Part shown: positions 23,840-37,491 of the stretch, in pieces
Layout: the number at the start of each line of letters is the position of its first letter
Numbering within the stretch: the stretch's first letter is position 1
Assembly (NCBI GenBank): GCA_030686995.1
Contig: CM060693.1
Coordinates: 106,937,501 to 107,001,500 of the forward strand
DNA from: Artemisia argyi
Lineage: Eukaryota; Streptophyta; Magnoliopsida; Asterales; Asteraceae
DNA length: 64,000 nt
Direction of reading: 5' to 3'
The notes under the pieces: generated by a model
Told to the model about the DNA's origin: nothing
The model's input: only the letters and a program-made list of their open reading frames with translations
The model's database searches: none
Position numbers and translations under genes: made by a program

Positions 23840-25775
23840 CTTTTTAAATCTTTTTTATAAGCTAAAATTAAGACTTTTTTGTGAAAACAGATTTTTTAGA
23901 AATTTAAAATAAGCTCGGAGTTATAAAATAAGCTCGGAAAAAAGCTGTTTTGTTCTAACAGTTGTAAAAAAGATTTCAAAAGTTAAAGCTTTTATGAAAT
24001 AAGTTAACACCAGCTTCTATGAGCTTGAGATTGCTTAATTAAGCAACTAAACTTATAAGGTATCTAATAAGCACTAATAAGCAGATAAGAAGCAACAAAA
24101 AGCCAACAGTTAAGCTAAAAAAAAGAAATAAAACCAAATAGTCCTAATAGAAACTTATGCACAAGCTTGAATAAACTTGTGCAGATGCTAACTAGGCTTC
24201 TAACACCTAAAAGCAAATCTAAAAGGCTAATATAACCTAGAATAAGAAGATCTAAATAAGTTATAAGCTAAAGAACTCCAATAAGCGATAAACTAAACTG
24301 CTGGACCAAACAACCCTAAATACCCTACTTTAAGCTATCTGATTAGCTAGAGAACAATAAGCAAATATCTAAAAACCTTAAAACAGCAAGAATAAGCAAC
24401 CAGAGAAAACATAAAACAATTTTTAGATATTAAGAGCTTATTTTGAGCTTTTTAAACCTCTGATAAGGAAGCTTATTCAAACACTTTGGATTTGCAGACT
24501 TCTAAAACAACCTGACAAGGGCTTTTTGAGCTTTTATTTAAGCTATTCAATTAATAAGCTAGATTATGAAACTAAAAACAGATGATGTTTAGACACTAAT
24601 GAAGACATAGAAACAATAATAAGCCTTTTAAACTAGAATTAAGCTATGAAATAAGCTTAAGAAAATGACTACTCAGAAATTGTTTTTGGCTTCTTAATTT
24701 TTTGACACAGACACTAAACCTTAAAAAATGGACTCAAATCCTTTTTACACTTGAACCATAAACTAAAATTAACATTGTAGACTGAGATCGGACTAAATTT
24801 GACTACTAAAAAGTGCTTTTTACAACTTAATGAAAATAAGCTAGATAAAACTAGTTTAGGACTATTTTTTTTTTTTTTTTTTAATTTTTTTTACTTTTCT
24901 GACCAGGTAAGGGATACGGTTTAGGATAGGGTGGTGGACCGGGTTAAGTGTAAAATGGTGTTTGCTGGATTGGGTTTAATGTTGGATTGGGTTTAATAAA
25001 GTTTGGCAGATTTGGTTTTAATAATAGAATTTTTTGTATTTAACCAAGTTATGGTAAGGATCTATTTTGCAAATATTGGACTAGTTTTGCAAAATGTTTT
25101 AAGGGATTTTTGGTGATATTCTTTATCATTTAGGGACTTGATTTGGTGTTTTTGGGCTAAAGCTTGATCAAAAAGTAAAAACACTTCACTGGCCTCGGCT
25201 TTTAATACTCTTTCTAAATCTCATGCTCGGTTTTTGTTCGTTAAGTCTTTCTTTTTGTCTTTTTCTATATATCCGTACATGCACATGCACAAACACAAAA
25301 ACAAACATATATTTGGCATTTTTGATCAGTTTTTGGTTATTTAGGTCTGTTTTTGGTATTTAAAGGTATGTGAATTAACACATACCGAACATGTGGTGCC
25401 CATAGTAGGCCGACCGCCCTACCTAAACCAATCATCATATCGGTCCCAGATTGGTCGGAACACGTTAAACTTGAAGGTCACCCGAGTTCTATATTTAATT
25501 TCTCATACAATATTTGTAAATACAGTAACCCCATTTTCAATGGCTTATGAGCGTATCAGCTTGGGCTTATGGCCTAATAAAGTCATAAACTTAGCTCATA
25601 AGACATTAGAAACAAGCGCTTTTGTTTTCCAAATTTGATATTTTTGCTTTGCTTCGTCTTAATCCTAAGATTGATACGAAAACTAAATACGTAAGACATA
25701 ACTTCATGGATTATTTTGACATAAATTAATTTACAGTTATATGGAAAGTAACTGCTAACTATTTCAATGGCATCC
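23840..25775. other. Non-coding; AAGCT/ATAAGC-rich stretch, possibly more LTR
   Basis: From about 23860 to 24660 the words TAAGC, AAGCTT and ATAAGC recur very often. A T run lies at 24867-24892. From 24900 to 25775 the sequence is ordinary and AT-rich with no ORF I can support. Part may be the outer portion of the Athila LTR that starts at 21113; I could not find its end. Confidence 0.35.
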
Positions 25776-26069
25776 ACAAAGTTTTATAAAAGAAGTCTTG
25801 GAAACCGTTGAGCTATATTCCATAAAAGATTCATTGGTTGGCATTCCTGGAGTTAGTGGTCTATCAACTGAGCAGCGTAAGCACCTGACAATTGTGGTAG
25901 AGGGTGTGGTTAATCCATCAATTATATTCATGGATGAGCCTACAACAGGATTGTATGCTAGATCAGCTACCATTGTCATGCGGGTTGTGAAGAATATTGT
26001 TGACACACGAAGAACAATTGTCTGTACCATTCACCAACCGAGTATTGACATATTCGAGGCATTTGATGA
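25776..26069 (+). pseudogene. Single-exon relic of a PDR-type ABCG transporter
   Basis: The frame reads [17 protein letters not shown], then [18 protein letters not shown] (ABC signature), [14 protein letters not shown] (Walker B, with D-loop Asp changed to Tyr), TIHQPS (His loop) and FEAFDE. This is the middle of the second nucleotide-binding domain of pleiotropic-drug-resistance ABCG transporters. It ends at a GTACC donor-like site where relatives have an intron. Walker A, the next exon and the membrane domains are absent. Relatives export terpenoids, hormones or cuticle lipids; this piece cannot. It may be an old gene remnant or a captured exon. Confidence 0.75.
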
Positions 26070-26818
26070 GGTACCAACGAGATACTTAATAGGAAAAAAA
26101 ATAAGACTAAATCTTTTTAAGTAAAATTAATCATCTAAACTTACGTAAAATTTATGATAGCTCATAAGTTTGAGTTTGAATTATGCATTTGAAAGATTTA
26201 ATAATGTTGTTAAAGCTGTTGAGAATGATGGTGCTTTGTGTATGAAAAATGTAACTTCAAAGTATATATGGTATTTTAAATGGCAAAGATAAACTTGATG
26301 AAAGAAACAACTCATGTGTCTGTGCTGCAGACCAGATGTCAATGGTTTCTTTCAGTTACAATGTTACAATACATGCTACTTAAGCACATATGGTACATTT
26401 AGATTAGTATTTATGTTTGACAATCATACCTCTAAATGTTCTCTAAGTGATGTTGTTTATGGCACTGGGAAGTTTATAATTAGGTAATCAAGGTCATCTT
26501 TCGGACACTGTTGCCCTATGTTAGTATACACTTTATTTGCAAAAACCCTAGGAGAGTAAGCTCTTTAGATTTATTCAATCTCGCCTTTTTGAGTAATATC
26601 TAAGTTTTAGATTGTACTAATTTTATTTACATGCATTCATTATGTATAAATAGTTAAACAATGAGTAAAAAAGTTTCATGGGTCACTAAACCCCATTCGA
26701 CCCATAATAAAATAATTAAAGTAGAACGAGTGACAGTCACTAATTTACGTGTCTGTTTTTGTAAAATTCAAGGACGATGTTCTTGGTTGACTCAAATGCA
26801 TCTAAATATTAATGCAAC
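26070..26818. other. Intergenic, nothing recognised
   Basis: AT-rich. It could be former intron sequence of the ABCG gene, but no further exon was found. Confidence 0.45.
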
Positions 26819-26832
26819 AACTCTTATTATTA

Positions 26833-28430
26833 TTTTTTTTGGGTAAAAGGGATAACACACCCTGGCAAAATACATTACACCAAAAGCTTTGAAGTACAAA
26901 GGATGAAGGCGTACACCCCTCATCTCGGTCCCTAAGGACACTTACAGACTCAAATATAAGAATGACAAACCATTCTTATAACTTACCAAACGAACATGCT
27001 AAACAAAGCAACTACACTATGAACAAAAAACTACAACGACTATCAAATTACAAATAAAACATCAAGTATAAACTTGAATCTTCACAAGTCGTCATAGAAG
27101 TTCATAACCTTCAACGATGCAGCCGAAACCATGGTAGACTAGAAGAGCGCCAATCCACACACTTGATCCAACAACTACACCGATCATCATTGATCCAAAC
27201 TGAACCAAACCAACACTACAACTTGATCCAATACCGCATCTACTAAAAGTTTCAAAAGAGCATGAAACTCAAGCTAAGAATGAAACACAGTGTATTTTGA
27301 TCAGTCGTAGACAAACATAGGGCTATACGACCCTAACTTACATCAAGATATCACCATCGATCATATGATCAAATAAGTCAATGCCATGTCCATGAACGAT
27401 GATAAAAAGGTTTTGAATAAGACCCTTAAACTTAGCTTACATCACTAATTCGAGCAGCAGCAGATACCTGAAAAGTTACAATGAACTTAGATAAAGATCA
27501 ATCCACTAGAAAGCACGAACAGCAAACCAACCATTGAACACCCAAAGCTCGCATCAAAGCATTACCACCTAGCATCAGACGTACCATAATAACAACATAC
27601 CACCAAGTCAACAAGACCATAGTACTGAACAGCAAGGACAATACATACACGAGCAGATAATAGGGTCTAAAAAACCCTAACATACCGATACCATCACTTA
27701 GCCCTCTCCCTTAACCCACGTACCACAACCTACATCAAAACAGAACGCACCGCCAACAATCAAGCCCTTAGAAGGGCTACCATGAAGAAAAACGTGCAGA
27801 TAATCATCACAAACCCCATAGAATGTCGAAACCCAAATTAGGGTTTCGTTGTCATCAAAGCATAGACCAGAACACATGAAACAATCATGTAAAAACCAGG
27901 AAAGGTTTTATAAGAATTCAGCGCAACAAACAACGATCAAGATCATATAATACGAACCCTAAAAAAAGAAATCGTTCTTCAAATAAACCCTAACAATCGA
28001 CAGATGTTAGGAATAAATCTTGACCATAGGTAGATCGTTTCTATTATGGAAGTAGTAACAAATTACCACTTGCGTACAAATAAAGATAAAGAACCGACCC
28101 ACGATCTGCTGTTTGAAGTAGACCAATCAGCGATCAAACCATAGCAATGCAAAAAACGAATCAACAAGGCAACCGACCCACTATAATAATAAAACAGAAT
28201 CGTAGGAGGTGAAACTTTAATTGAGAGATTCGTTTTTGAGGTAGCGATAAAGTAATATAAACAATTTAGAAACCGACCCCACAACCCAACACAAATTAAT
28301 TCTCAAACGTTAAATCAGTAATCCAAAAGTATGGATCAAAGAAAAACGAAAGTAGATGGAAAGAATTAAATCAGATTTGTGTGGATTGTGGAGGCCAGAA
28401 ATCGCCCACCAATAGAGAGAAACACAAATT
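26833..28430 (-). mobile_element. LINE-tailed non-coding retroposon, copy B
   Basis: It is flanked by the 14-bp duplication AACTCTTATTATTA (26819-26832 and 28431-28444). The T run and GGGTAAAAGG at the left are the inverted CCTTTTACCC poly-A end. The hairpin is at 26955-26980. The 5' end block GGGCGATTTCTGGCC matches the heads of copies A, C and D. It is 1598 bp with no credible ORF, though AACCCTAA-type words are common. Confidence 0.85.
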
Positions 28431-28444
28431 AACTCTTATTATTA

Positions 28445-29156
28445 GATTAGGTTCTTTTTGAGATTGCATATAAAACCGCTCATTTCTAAATCAATTTCTA
28501 CCCATATGAGACTAAAATTTTGTATTTACTGCGCATTTATTTAAACCGTCCTTCCACAAAACTCGAAACCAGAGGAACCCATATAGTGAGAAATTACCAG
28601 TGAAGGTACTATCTCTTGCTAGTTTGTTCACTGTTTTTTATTTTTTTTTATGTATTTTGGTGTTAACAAACCACACTTCGGACATATCGTTTAGACAAAC
28701 TGAAAAAAATGGATGAAATTGTAGCTTTTATCGGAAGGATTTGGGTATTATTTTGGGTTTCAATGAATCAGTAGCTTCTTAGAGTTTACTAAGTGCACTC
28801 GACTACTTTTCTCTGAATATTTTGTTTCCTCATGTACTTTTAAATATGTCTTAAAAGTTTCAAATTACTTAGTATTTTAAACTTTTTGCGCCGGATATAA
28901 TTTATGTCGTTTTCCGTTCTTAAAATAATTACATGCATGTTGCAGTACATACCTTAAGGCTCAATATACATTGAAATACGTTAATACAGTTAACTTTATT
29001 AAAGTTCAGCTACCTTTATATGGAGAAATTGTTATCATATGTTTTTAAATGTAGCAAGTGTTTATATGTTATTCACTACATGCTATCTTTATCCTATGTT
29101 TCTAATGTTAATGCAGGCTATCTTTATCATGTTTGATGGGTGGGAGTGCGGAATAA
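28445..29156. other. Intergenic, nothing recognised
   Basis: AT-rich DNA between copy B and LINE F, with no ORF or repeat that I can name. Confidence 0.45.
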
Positions 29157-29434
29157 GATTGGCCTATGTATTTTTCGGGTAAAGCGTGTTACCCCAATAA
29201 ATATATAACCAAAAAAATAATGTTAAGTATAAATGGAATGTGGCAGAGTGCCACATTAACCTCAAGCAAAAAGCTTGATAAACTAGTGCTTATGACAGGC
29301 CATAAGCACAACATACCTAGCTATATTACAAATCACCTAACTAGGTATAATAACAAGAATAATCCTGTAGCAAGCGAACATCCGCATCCACCATAAGCAC
29401 GAAAGGAGCAAGGCCACCTAGGAAGTTTGCCTCC

Positions 29435-30698
29435 TTAAATACCCTTTCCAAGAAAAAACCCGGAGGGAAAACCTTGGAGTAGGGAAAAAAAGTACAAACC
29501 TTTCCTGGCACTCCCCTCGTGAATAAGACAAGCACTTGGAATCTTCCATTGATATAATAGTAGGCGAGACCGAGGGGTTATCTTCTTGAATTTGAAGGTA
29601 ACCAGCTTCAACCGCACGGCAGAGACAATTACTTGGACCACTTCCGCAATAGTATACTTCTTCTGCTTGAAAAGTTTTGAATTGCGTTCAATCCATAGAT
29701 AATAAGTAGTACCAGCAAGTAATAACCGAGTGATTATGCTAATAACTGAACGCCCCTTGGATATAGGAATGAGGAGCGTGGTAGCATCAACCAATGAAGG
29801 TAGGACGACATCCTTACTAGATAAAACCCGAACCTGAAGCCAAACCTTCATAGAAAACTAGCACTCAAAAAACAAATGAGGGTGAGAGTTAGGAACCACG
29901 TCACATAGAGGGCATCTAAGGAGGTTTAAATCAACATTAGGACCAACATCCATTTGCCGTAACCTATCTTGTGTCTTCAACTTCTGCTTAAGGACAAGTC
30001 ACATATGTAAAGCATGTCAAAGAATAGAATGAGGTAACCACATAATATGAGACCAATCAACCACATCAGCCCTTAATCAAAAAGAATCCCAAGCAAAAGC
30101 AACCGAAAAAGGTCCAAAGTTGCCATCCAAATCACACCGTAATAAATCATCATCAGTATCATCAATATGATTTGCGACCGGAAGGTTAACTAGCTCTGGG
30201 AACCTAAAAAACCAGTCAGGAGGCCATCTCCAAGTACCAGTAGCAATAACATCACAAACCGAATCAGATAAGCTTAAACCGTCCTGAACAATATCTCTTG
30301 CAGTAAGCATATCACGAATGGGGCTTAAATCACACCACTTATCAAAACATGGAGGTAGACTTACCATTATTAATCTTATGCCATATGAATGGGCGAACCT
30401 TGGGTCTAATAGCAAGAAGCTTACGCCAACCCCAACTAACATCAGCCAAGCAAGGAACATTGCAAAAGCTTATACCCCTAAGTTTGTATGAATGAATCCA
30501 TTTTACCTATAAAGAATCTTTACGAGTTAAATTACTCCAAATATGAGTAGCTATAAGAGCAACATTAAAATCATCCAATCTACGAATATGAAGACCACCT
30601 TCATGCCTAGGCCTACAAACCGACTCCGAATCAACTTTGGCCTTACCCCTTTTCATTTCTCCTTGACACCATAAGAATCCTCTTATGAGTTGCTCCAA
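29435..30698 (-). pseudogene. LINE F: C-terminal and zf-RVT region
   Basis: 30698-30507 reads MEQLIRGFLWCQGEMKRGKAK and RHEGGLHIRRLDDFN. 30460-30077 holds the stretch typical of plant LINEs (SPIRDMLTARDIVQDG, WRWPPDWFFRFPEL). 29851-29435 has YYLWIERNSKLFKQ and VRLKLVTFKFKK. Frames shift between blocks; the Cys/His cluster before YLWIERN is damaged. Confidence 0.75.
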
Positions 30699-30931
30699 TT
30701 CCTGAATGATACGAGCAGGAAGGATAGAAGCCTAATATATACATGCATAGAAGATAAAAGAGATCTAACCAGTTGAAGCCTCCCTGTAAGAGATAAGAAC
30801 TTATTTTGACAATCATTAACATGACCTTATAATTTTTCCACAAGGACCTTACAATCCCTATAAAGTAGTCTTGAAGAGATAAGAGGGACCCCAAGGTACC
30901 TTACAGGAAGAGAGCCTTCCGCAAATGGCGA

Positions 30932-31870
30932 CTAAAGAATAGCAGCTTTCAAAGCATTTGGAACATTACATAAGAACGTCGTGCTTTTGGGGATGCTAGG
31001 GACAAGGCCGGTCACATTCTTGAAATCCTCCAAGGCATGCATAATAACATCAACAGAAGAAGGGTGGCCTCCAGAGAACAAGAAAAGATCATCTGCAAAA
31101 CAAAGGTTAATAATTCTCTGCTGCTCACAAAGATGATGAAATTGAAAATCCTCCGAATTAGACACTTTTTTTTTTTTTTGCAAGATAAGGGTTAAGACCT
31201 CCATAACCATGGTAAATAAGTAAAGAAATAACGGATCACCCTACCTTAGACCTTTTTTACCTTTAAACCAGCCATGAATATCCCCATTAACACATATAGA
31301 ATATGATGTGGAAGAAACACATACCATGATCTATTCCACCATTTTATGATGAAAACCAAAACCAACCAGAGTTGACTTAAGAAAAGTCTAGTCAACAATA
31401 TCATACACCTTTTGAATATCCATTTTAAACGCACATCTAGGTGGGCCTCTCCCTCTATTATAATTACGCATAAGCTCTTGGGGAAGCAATATATTATTAG
31501 AAATACGACACCCAAGAACAAATGCTGATGGGTTTATACTAACCAAATCACCAAGGCCCTCTTTAATACGATTAGCAATAATTTTACTTATGCATTTATA
31601 TAGGACATTACAACAAGAAATATGCCTATAATCATTAATCTTAGAAGGGGTAGACACTTTGGGAACCAAGGATATAATGGTGTGATTGATTTCCTTCAGA
31701 AGCTCCCTATTAATTAAAAAGCCACGAATATCACACGTAACATCCATACCCACAACATCCCAAGCTTTCTTAAAGAAAGCTGCTGTGTAACCATCAAGAC
31801 CGGGGGCATTATCATCCCCCAATGAAAATAATGCTTCCCTAATTTTAGTATCCATAACATCACGCACCAT
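30932..31870 (-). pseudogene. LINE F: reverse transcriptase domain
   Basis: 31870-31388 has PGLDGYTAAFFKKAWDVVG, SLVPKV, YRHISCCNVLYKCISKIIA and FKMDIQKVYD. 31210-30932 has INLCFADDLFLFSGG with the catalytic FADD. The region between (31387-31211) is frame-shifted. It would copy RNA at a nicked target; stops make it inactive. Confidence 0.85.
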
Positions 31871-31947
31871 AAAATCAGCCTTGTGATTATTAAGAACATT
31901 AGAAAAGATATCTTGATCATCAAGGGGACTACAATTACCTTCGATAC

Positions 31948-32514
31948 CTAAGAACTACTCGTAATGAGAACAAATGCTCCTGCAACCGCATTACCTTCAT
32001 ATAGAATATTATCCGAATCTCGAACCAATTCCATTCGATTATGGGCACATTTACTTTTAACAATTTTATGAAAATAAGCAATATTAGAGTCACATGCATG
32101 GAGCCATTGAACTTTGGACTTTTGCTTCAAAAACTGCTCTTCATCTAATGTAGCCTCTTTAAAAGCCCAAGAAGGTAATGGGCATGCTCATGACAAAGGG
32201 CTGAATTGAAAGGATCCTTATCAATAGCCTTTTGAACCTCATCTAACTCCTTTCGTAACCTATCCACTCGCTCATGTAGGTTACCTTGATTATGTACAAG
32301 CTTACGAAAAGGGGATTTCAGCCCCTTTAAGCATTTAACAACACGACATAGCAAAACCATTTACACTAAGATTCCACCCCGAAGTAACCGTCTCACAAAA
32401 ACCCTCCATATAAATAAGGAAATTAGAGAATTTAGAAGGTTTAGATTTTAACTTGGCTACCTGGGGAATACAAAGCACACACAAAGAGTGATCCAAGATA
32501 CGATAAGGTTTGAA
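31948..32514 (-). pseudogene. LINE F: end of endonuclease and linker
   Basis: It begins FKPYRILDHSLCVL at the truncation, then PSKFSNFLIYMEGF and KCLKGLKSPFRKLVHNQGN, and ends with QKSKVQWLHACDSNIAYFHK. Relatives read KVEWLRVGDSN here, the segment just before RT. Several stops interrupt it. Confidence 0.7.
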
Positions 32515-32650
32515 GATTGGCCTAGGTATCAAGTATGTGAGAAACTTCCTGGGTATTGATTACTCAAACATTTCCATCTCACTTCACTTTGTTGTATTCC
32601 ATTCACTTTGTTATAATGGTGAGGTGAGAGGGACCAACAAACCATAGTGG

Positions 32651-34123
32651 TTTTTTTTGGTAAAATGGATTTTTTACCCTGTTAAAATTCATCACACCAA
32701 AAAACATTAAAGTACAAAGGATGAGGGTGACATCCCTCATCTCAGTCCCTTAGGACACTTACATGCAACCACTATATAAGAATGACAGACCATTCTTATA
32801 ACTTACATAATAAACTTACAAACTACAACGACTATACAAGCGGATATAAAAATGATAAAAATTCATGCTTGCTTCCGTTAGGTAAGAACCTAAACCATAG
32901 TCATCATAGTACTTAAAATTAGCTTCCATGCAATCCATAAATCTCCACCCAGTATGAAAACCAGAATGTATAAATTATCCACATAAGGCACGACTGACTT
33001 CGACATCGAAGCTTGAACTTACACGAATAAGCCTTGAACCGGCTCAAACAACTAGCAAATGTAACAACAACACTAGAAACTTGCCCAAGTGTTACTGTTA
33101 CCCAATCAAAGATGCAACCAAACACCCAATCTCAGCAACGAAGCCTTAAAAAACACACATTAGCATCATGTGATACTATCATCTTCAATATCTAACCATT
33201 GTAGCCTAGTGCAACATCCATACCTCCAAGAAAATCACCATACGACCTCAGAGAAAACATCCTCATAACACCAGGTCGTACACTAAACTTATATGCTTGA
33301 AATCAGCCATGGCCAACTCCATTGCAACAGCCAATAATTCAGACTTGATTTGAAACAAACCTAGGGTTAACTACAACGCTAATGTACATCATCTCCCTAT
33401 TCACATGACCCATTACGAACAGAGATTAGTTGAACACCCTACCAAACATGGACTATCATCTCCCTATACCCCACAATGAGTAATAAATAAGTTACTACAA
33501 ATCGTAGTACCAAAACCCTAAACGGGTATACTTCCAAATGAATGGCAGCCGCCAAAAACTTCCATCATAAGTGGCACCATATCTTGCAAAAATCAGAAAG
33601 AACCAAACCCCAAAAAGGAGGAAGGTTATTACGTTGAGTGCTACATTTAACTCAGCCTGCATATGGAGAATTAAAAACCCTAAAAAGCGTATGCATCCAG
33701 GAACCATGAAACCCGCATAATCGTTAATAGATATAACAATAAAAAATGATTACAAAAAAAACCTTCAACTGCACATAGGACGACATCCCTAAAAGAGAAA
33801 TCCTAAGGGCAACAATAATAATGAAACCCTAATGATCAATTCGCAATCATAGCAAACCACAATTTAATATAAAGAGAAATCGACCATAGATAGTAGTAGG
33901 GTTACATCAAGATGTATTGTCAAGGACGATAACCAAAGAACCTTAATCATGAACGATTTGGGGTTATATATGTTATAAAATAGCACACCACCCTCAAAGA
34001 TAACTACCCTTAGAGAACGATTTAGAAGGTTGGATTTGGCTAGAAAAAAGTGTGTAAGGGTGGCGGCCAGGATCACCCCTTGCGAGAGAGAGAGAATTAG
34101 GGTTTTTTTTTTTACAATGGCTC
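32651..34123 (-). mobile_element. LINE-tailed non-coding retroposon, copy C
   Basis: The left flank AACCATAGTGG and right flank AACCATAGTAGG form an approximate target duplication of 9-11 bp. The minus strand starts AAACCCTAATTCTCTCTC and GGCCGCCACCC, matching copy D, and ends near poly-A. The hairpin is at 32775-32800. The 3' terminus is slightly altered (TTTACCA-type). It is about 1470 bp with no credible ORF. Confidence 0.75.
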
Positions 34124-34134
34124 AACCATAGTAG

Positions 34135-35136
34135 GTGTCAATACTTTCAGCGAGATATCACTTTAGGTATTGAAATATATCAGTAAACTTATGTGCAAGA
34201 ACTATGATGATATTTTGATTATTTAATAGATAAATTCAAGGAAATAAATAATAAAGAATGCCAATTTATTGAAGGACCATTTACAAAGTCAAGCTACATA
34301 TATACACTTTGATGTAGAATTCCTAATTTGTTGACACCGGATATGTGTAAGGCTTTAGAGGAGTGCTGCCAGCTATACCTTAAATACATGTAGAATTGGA
34401 TGACTGTAAGGAGACCACTCTACATGATGTGAAAATTGAAGATGAGATGAGGAGAAAGCAACAACTAGCTTTGACAAGAAGCTTTTAATGAAGACAAAGA
34501 ATGCATGGTGCCCTCAGATGGTTCAATGTGCACAACAATAATTAAAACATAAGGTTAAAAACATGTAATTGATGAATTACTTTAACACTTTTGTTTTCTT
34601 TTTTAGATTGCATTATACATGATTATTTACATGGTCTTTACTTATTACTAACAGGTAACTCATGAAGCTAGCCCACCCAATCATGCAGGCCATGAAGCTA
34701 TTCATCTATATGGTTAGAGCATAGTCACATATTTATAGTTTTGATTTATTGAAAGTTAGGTTGTTTATACAAAGGTAGTCTTATCACATGGACAACTATA
34801 TGTGGTTGTCTCAAGAGTGAAAAACATAAAGAGATCGAAGAAGCCATGTATCGCCCTTTACGTTCGATAAGGATTAAAAATTAATTACGAAAAATCATCA
34901 ACAAACGTTTTGTACAAAGAAGTTTTATTTTGCATTGAGTTTAAACCATATACTATGTTCTTAGAAACAATTTTGTATCTTTTAATTGTTGAATAAAACT
35001 TACCGTTTATTTCTTTTCGTTCTTAATGCATTCAACATTAATATCGGCATGTTTATATCTTTTTTTTTCTGTTAACTTTCTTTTTTCAACGATAATCATA
35101 AGTCTAGCCCGCCTTTTAGCCGGGCTTCGATAGCGC
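34135..35136. other. Intergenic, nothing recognised
   Basis: AT-rich sequence. A short GC-richer inverted pair AGCCCGCCTTTTAGCCGGGC lies at 35106-35125, next to the microsatellite. Confidence 0.45.
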
Positions 35137-35260
<124 letters not shown>

Positions 35261-35404
35261 AAAGGGCTTCACCCAGGTAAAATATATTAATCACAAAAAA
35301 ATGAAGTACAATGGAATGTGGCTGATACACCACATTAACCTCAAGCAACGCTTGAACAACCTCTACCCACTAAATGCTTGTGATAGGCCACAAAGCGAAA
35401 CAAA

Positions 35405-37483
35405 CTAAAAACATACAGACACTAAATCACCAATATGAAGCAACCAACGCAGGAAATAAGAATCACCACAACTGTCCGTAAGCCACTTCGAAGGAGATTG
35501 ATGAACCAAAAGAGACTGCCTCCTTGAAAACCTCTCCAAGAAAAAACCTGGTGGGAAAACCTTGGAGCAGGGAAAAAAGAGTACAGCTCTCAAATAGATC
35601 TCCAACGAACAATCCAAAAAGCCAAAAGCATCTTCCAAAGAGACCACATCATCCATCACAAACCAGCACTCCATTGACGACATCATGAATGCATAAGAGA
35701 ATGAGGCAACTTCCACACACGCAAAAGATCTTTCACGTTCGCCGTCTTCTTAAATCTGCTAGTGAGAAGCTTCACCCAAATCGTGGACTTGATAAAATCA
35801 ACAACTTGAGCTTCCGATCTTTTTTACTTTTTGAAAATCATGTTGTTTCTTTCTTGCCAAATAACATAAGAAGTGGCAGCGAACAGAAGCTTAGAAACAA
35901 CACTTCGAGTAGACCTAGATTTCGCCGTAACAATGAGAAAATTAATTATTGCATCCAGCGAAGAAGGCAAAGAACCAAAACCAGCAAACACCTTCAACGA
36001 ATCCCAGACCTGAGAAGAAACCATACAATCAAAGAAAAGGTGTTCATGAGAATCAGGTTGTAATTCGCAAAGCGGCATTGCAACATAACATTGTTATTGT
36101 TATCATCGTGCAGCCTCAACATATCCTGCATCTTGAGTTTCCTTTTGATAACCAACCAAAGGTGAAAGCATGCCTAGGAATCCTATGAGAAAACCAAACC
36201 ACATGGAACCAATCAACCATAGTGCCCCGGGGTCTAATACACTCCCATACTAGAGAAACCGAGAAATGCTTAAAACTCCCATCACTAGTACACCAAAATA
36301 AATGATCATCCATATGATTAAGCAACTGAGGAACATTGATCGAATTAAGAGACGGATAACGAACTTCCCACTGATTGGGCCAAACCCAACCATCCTCAGA
36401 AATAACATCACGAACCATAGAACCAAGAGAAAACCCAGCTCGATGAATATCCCGAGAAGATACAATTAGCGACAGGGGACTCATATCACACCAAGAATCG
36501 AAGCAAGCAGAGGCCTTAGAACCGTTACCTAACTTATACCATATGAATCTACGGATTAGAGGCCTAATCTGTAAAATCTTTCGCCAAATCCAAGTCATAT
36601 TACCACGGCACGGAACATCCCAAAAATTGCGATCTCTAAGCTTATAAACGTGAATCCATTTGACCAAGAGGGATTCCTTCCCCGTAATGCTCCAAATATG
36701 AGAAGAAATCAATGCATTATTAAAAGAATCAAGCCTTCTAATATCAAGACCCCTTTCCTGTCTTGGTAAACAAACAACTTCCCAAGAAACTTTCGATCTA
36801 CCTTTACGATGCTCGCCATGACACCAAAGAAAGCCCCTCATAAGTTGCTCAAGATCATGAACAATACGAGCTGGAAGAATAAACACCAAAGCCCAATAAA
36901 TATGCATAGAAGATAGCACTGATTGAATTAATTTTAACCGACCAGCAAACGAAAGTGATTTATTCCTCCAATCCTTAATACGATTAGACAACCTTTCCAC
37001 CAATTCCTTAAAATTTCTAAAAATCAGCCTAGTAGTAACAAGAGACACGCCCAGATACTTGATCGGAAGAGACCCTTCTTCAAATGGAAGAACCTGAAGA
37101 ATAGAAATCTTGACATGATTAAGCACATTGCAGAAATAGGCTGTACTTTTAGGCAAACTCGGCATAAGACCCGAAGCCTATTTAAATTCATCCAACACAT
37201 CCATAATAACTTGGGCCGAATTTACATCACCATGAGCAAACAAAAAAAAATCATCAGCAAAGCACAAATTAATGATATTCAAATTAGAGCAATTGTGATT
37301 AAAAGTAAATGAATCAGACAATCTAACCCGACGATGCAACATGAGAGTAAGAATCTCCATAACAAGGGTAAATAGGTATGGAGACAAGGAATCACCCTGC
37401 CTAAGACCCCACTTACCCTTAAAATAACCATGAAACACACCATTAACACTGATCGAGAATGACGTCGATGTAACACATTCCAT
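35405..37483 (-). pseudogene. LINE G: RT C-terminal half, zf-RVT and C-terminus
   Basis: 37483-37178 reads NGVFHGYFKGKWGLRQGDSL and LCFADDFFLFAHG (catalytic FADD). 37165-36116 is a 349-codon open frame with GSLPIKYLGVSL, RLKLIQSVLSSMHIYWA, IRRLDSFNNALISSHIW and RHAFTFGWLSKG. 36078-35824 has HEHLFFDCMVSSQVW (cysteine-rich region) and YVIWQERNNMIF. An early stop separates the first two blocks near 37175. It once drove target-primed reverse transcription. Confidence 0.85.
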
Positions 37484-37491
37484 AATCCATG

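Larger units (their letters stand above)
29172..32514 (-). mobile_element. LINE F (L1-type), 5'-truncated and decayed
   Basis: It is flanked by the 15-bp duplication GATTGGCCTAKGTAT (29157-29171 and 32515-32529, one mismatch). The 3' end is CTTTACCCG plus a short A-run. The 5' truncation falls near the end of the endonuclease domain (FKPYRILDHS). RT, cysteine-rich and C-terminal parts follow in broken frames. Its 3' tail (ACATTCCA, TTTACCC) resembles that of LINE G and of retroposon copies A-E. Confidence 0.85.

Noticed and set aside
34280..34790. Possible further ABCG exons downstream of the relic
   Set aside because: Translated in all frames by eye; no transporter motif was found.
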